From assembly GCA_029834535.1 (NCBI GenBank), contig JAQMWT010000317.1:496001-560000 (forward strand): a DNA stretch of 64,000 nucleotides, given 5' to 3'. Origin of the DNA: Chrysophaeum taylorii. Lineage: Eukaryota; Sar; Pelagophyceae; Pelagomonadales; Pelagomonadaceae. The notes under the pieces are model-generated. The model was not told the origin of the DNA and searched no databases. It worked only from the letters and a program-made list of their open reading frames with translations. Below are positions 62,351 to 64,000 of this stretch, piece by piece (position 1 is the stretch's first letter; the number at the start of each line of letters is the position of its first letter). The position numbers and the translations under genes were made by a program.

Positions 62351-63100
62351 ATGACGAGGCGGCGGCCGAGTGCGCAATGCGCTCGACGATCGCGCAAGGG
62401 AGGCACGCTCGAGAGGTGGCCATCCTCCTCGAGTCGCGACTGGACCCTCGTGGCGCTATCGTCGGTGGGTCTGGCGTTGTGCGCGGCGCAGTTGTGGCCT
62501 GGGCCCGCGGCGCCCCCCCGAAGGTCCTGCAAACCGTCTCGCGAGGCGCGCAGACGTCGGAACGAGGGCCCCGCGTGGTACGTCGGATGCTTCAGCAGCG
62601 AAAGCTGGTTTGGGGGCAGGATATCGCAGTCGGGGGGGGCGTACTTTGGACCGACAGTTTTTCAAGCCGCCGAGCGCGGTCACAGGTACGTTGCTGTCGC
62701 AAGGCGCGACTTTGACGGCCCCTCCTTTCACTTTGATCACCTCACCACGGACGTCCGCGCCTTTCCCGACGGCGACCTCTGGGGAGGCGGCTGCGACAAC
62801 GCTTGCGCCGACGACGCCGCCCGAAAATGCGGCTGCGCGGACATCGACTGCGCCAAACAACAGGCCACTCTCGCCCACCCCCGCCGCTGGGCAGTCTACG
62901 AAGTCAATCTCTCGTGGGTGCGCTCGGCGCCCGCGCTCGACCCGTTAGGCATCGTCCACGACGACGACGACGTTGGGCCAACACCCGAGCCAGACCCGCC
63001 GGCGTGCGACCACGTCTGGGACCAACGCTGCGAGCAGCACGCGGAGGACCTCCTCTATCGGACCGCGAGATCCGCCTACTGGGACCACCTCGGCTTTTGA
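62351..63100 (+). CDS. Membrane-anchored Cys-rich protein, family unrecognised
   Basis: 249 residues. Signal anchor at about 29-48 (LVALSSVGLALCAAQLW) after a basic N-terminus, then a lumenal domain. WYVGCFSSESWFGG and GHRYVAVARRDFDGPSF are followed by a Cys cluster GGCDNACADDAARKCGCADI and a further Cys-containing end (CDHVWDQRCEQHAEDLLY). The Cys pattern recalls WSC-type carbohydrate-binding modules but is not a clear match. Probably secreted or Golgi. Single exon with normal ATG and TGA. Confidence 0.6.
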   Translation: MTRRRPSAQCARRSRKGGTLERWPSSSSRDWTLVALSSVGLALCAAQLWPGPAAPPRRSCKPSREARRRRNEGPAWYVGCFSSESWFGGRISQSGGAYFGPTVFQAAERGHRYVAVARRDFDGPSFHFDHLTTDVRAFPDGDLWGGGCDNACADDAARKCGCADIDCAKQQATLAHPRRWAVYEVNLSWVRSAPALDPLGIVHDDDDVGPTPEPDPPACDHVWDQRCEQHAEDLLYRTARSAYWDHLGF

Positions 63101-63558
63101 GGAGGGACGACGTCGGAACGAGCTGGGGCAACACTTCTCTCTCCCCGGAGATGACGACCTTCTTCTGTCCCCGGGAGAGGAGAGGAGAGGAAAGAGGGAG
63201 CTCTTTCTCTCGCTTTCGCCGGCCTGCCGCGCCGGGGACCCAATGACAACAACAACAACAACAACCTATTTTTAATTTTTGTTGCTTCGTCGACGCGCGA
63301 ACCGCGTCACACGATGTGTGACACAGTGCGTCCTGGGAGGTCGTAAAAGGATTTTGGCTACATACTACATACTGGAAGCTTGAGTATTCTGAAAACTTGG
63401 GGGAGAGTCGGGGAGGCGAGGAACCGCGGGGTGTTCCGCGCGTTTAGGTCTTGTTTAGGTCTTGAAGGCCTTCCTGTCGGCTTCCGAGGAGGAAGAGTTG
63501 TTCTCATCGTCGACGCCGTGCGCTTTGGAGTTGGTCACGGATATCGTACGTAGCGACG

Positions 63559-64000
63559 ATGTCCGAGGAGGAGGAGGACGAGAACTACGTGTACTCGGAC
63601 GAAGATGAGCTGGAATTGGAAGAGGAGGAGGAGGAAGTGTACGCGCCCCCCTCCCACGGTCGGGCCTCGGAGGAGGGGGCGTCGTCGCGCGGGAGCACCG
63701 AGTCGGCCGCGATGGGTGGAAAGCGGCTCCAGGACGGGACGTACACGTTGATCGAGCGGAGCGAGGTAGAAGCGGCTATGCTGGCCAAGGCGAGGGAGGT
63801 GTCGGAGCTTCTCGAGGTGTCGGCGTCGTGCGCCGAAGTGTTGCTGCGGTACACGGGGTGGTCGTCGGAGCGGCTGATGGAGCAGTTTTTGGCGGATCCG
63901 GAAAAGGTATCGTCCCGGTGCGGCGTCGACAAGTGGACGGGCGGCTGCGAGGGGTCGACGGCGTCGTCTCTGGACTCTGACGTCGCGCTGCCCCCCGCGC
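63559..64000 (+). CDS. Ariadne-type RBR E3 ubiquitin ligase, N-terminal part (runs off window)
   Basis: First 147 codons. Very acidic N-terminus (SEEEEDENYVYSDEDELELE), as in Ariadne proteins, then the Ariadne UBA-like domain at about 70-115: AMLAKAREVSELLEVSAS, AEVLLRYTGWSSERLMEQFL and DPEKV. Compare the ARI1 pattern in which a V-L-IS segment is followed by A--LLR-F-W--E-L-E-YF. The RING1-IBR-RING2 catalytic part should lie beyond 64000 and cannot be checked. Poly-Glu differs from a simple repeat artefact because the UBA-like block follows in frame. Confidence 0.75.
   Translation, partial: MSEEEEDENYVYSDEDELELEEEEEEVYAPPSHGRASEEGASSRGSTESAAMGGKRLQDGTYTLIERSEVEAAMLAKAREVSELLEVSASCAEVLLRYTGWSSERLMEQFLADPEKVSSRCGVDKWTGGCEGSTASSLDSDVALPPA

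Overview
This 64 kb window is nuclear DNA from a eukaryote, most likely a unicellular flagellated alga of stramenopile type. The kingdom is certain; the lineage is an inference. The evidence is: GC-rich, mostly intronless host genes; a centrin-like gene and an AHI1/Jouberin gene (flagellum and transition zone); a GT77-type glycosyltransferase; a decayed secreted beta-helix protein with Pro/Thr/Ser repeats; and abundant Copia and Helitron-like DNA. Where introns can be placed by restoring a conserved domain they are tiny: 37-38 bp in TIPIN and QCR6, 44 bp in the DOT1-like gene.

Layout. 0-2.2 kb: a DGAT2-like acyltransferase divergent from a three-exon TIPIN/Swi3 gene. 2.87-16.05 kb: one 13.2 kb Copia-class LTR element on the minus strand, with 315 bp LTRs about 99% alike, a 5 bp target duplication, a half-initiator-tRNA primer site, gag-like, cytosine-methyltransferase-like, integrase and RT/RNase H parts, and an extra ORF after pol. 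A Helitron-like element sits inside it. 16.9-21.5 kb: a second, truncated relative. 21.5-24.1 kb: remains of the secreted repeat protein. 24.5-27 kb: a segment bracketed by clusters of a GTTTGGTCA motif. 27.3-32 kb: a SWR1-type remodeller fused to WW and beta-helix domains. 32-36 kb: no recognised gene.

36.1-56.5 kb is a compact host-gene block with alternating strands and intergenic gaps that are often under 110 bp: XTPase-like, sulfatase, ARL GTPase, AHI1, MED20, VPS9, p47/NSFL1C, QCR6, DOT1-like, NOP58 and GT77. 56.5-59.9 kb: three Helitron-like copies with a centrin-like gene between the second and third. 60-64 kb: remnants, a 33-residue-repeat ORF, a membrane-anchored Cys-rich protein, and the 5' end of an Ariadne-type ubiquitin ligase.

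The host genes do not form one pathway. They cover chromatin (SWR1, DOT1-like), transcription (MED20), replication-fork protection (TIPIN), snoRNPs (NOP58), membrane traffic (VPS9, p47, ARL), cilium (AHI1, centrin), respiration (QCR6), lipids (DGAT2) and sugars (GT77, sulfatase). The most novel signal is the large Copia element carrying a DNA-methyltransferase-like region and repeated SLNY peptides at its protein boundaries.
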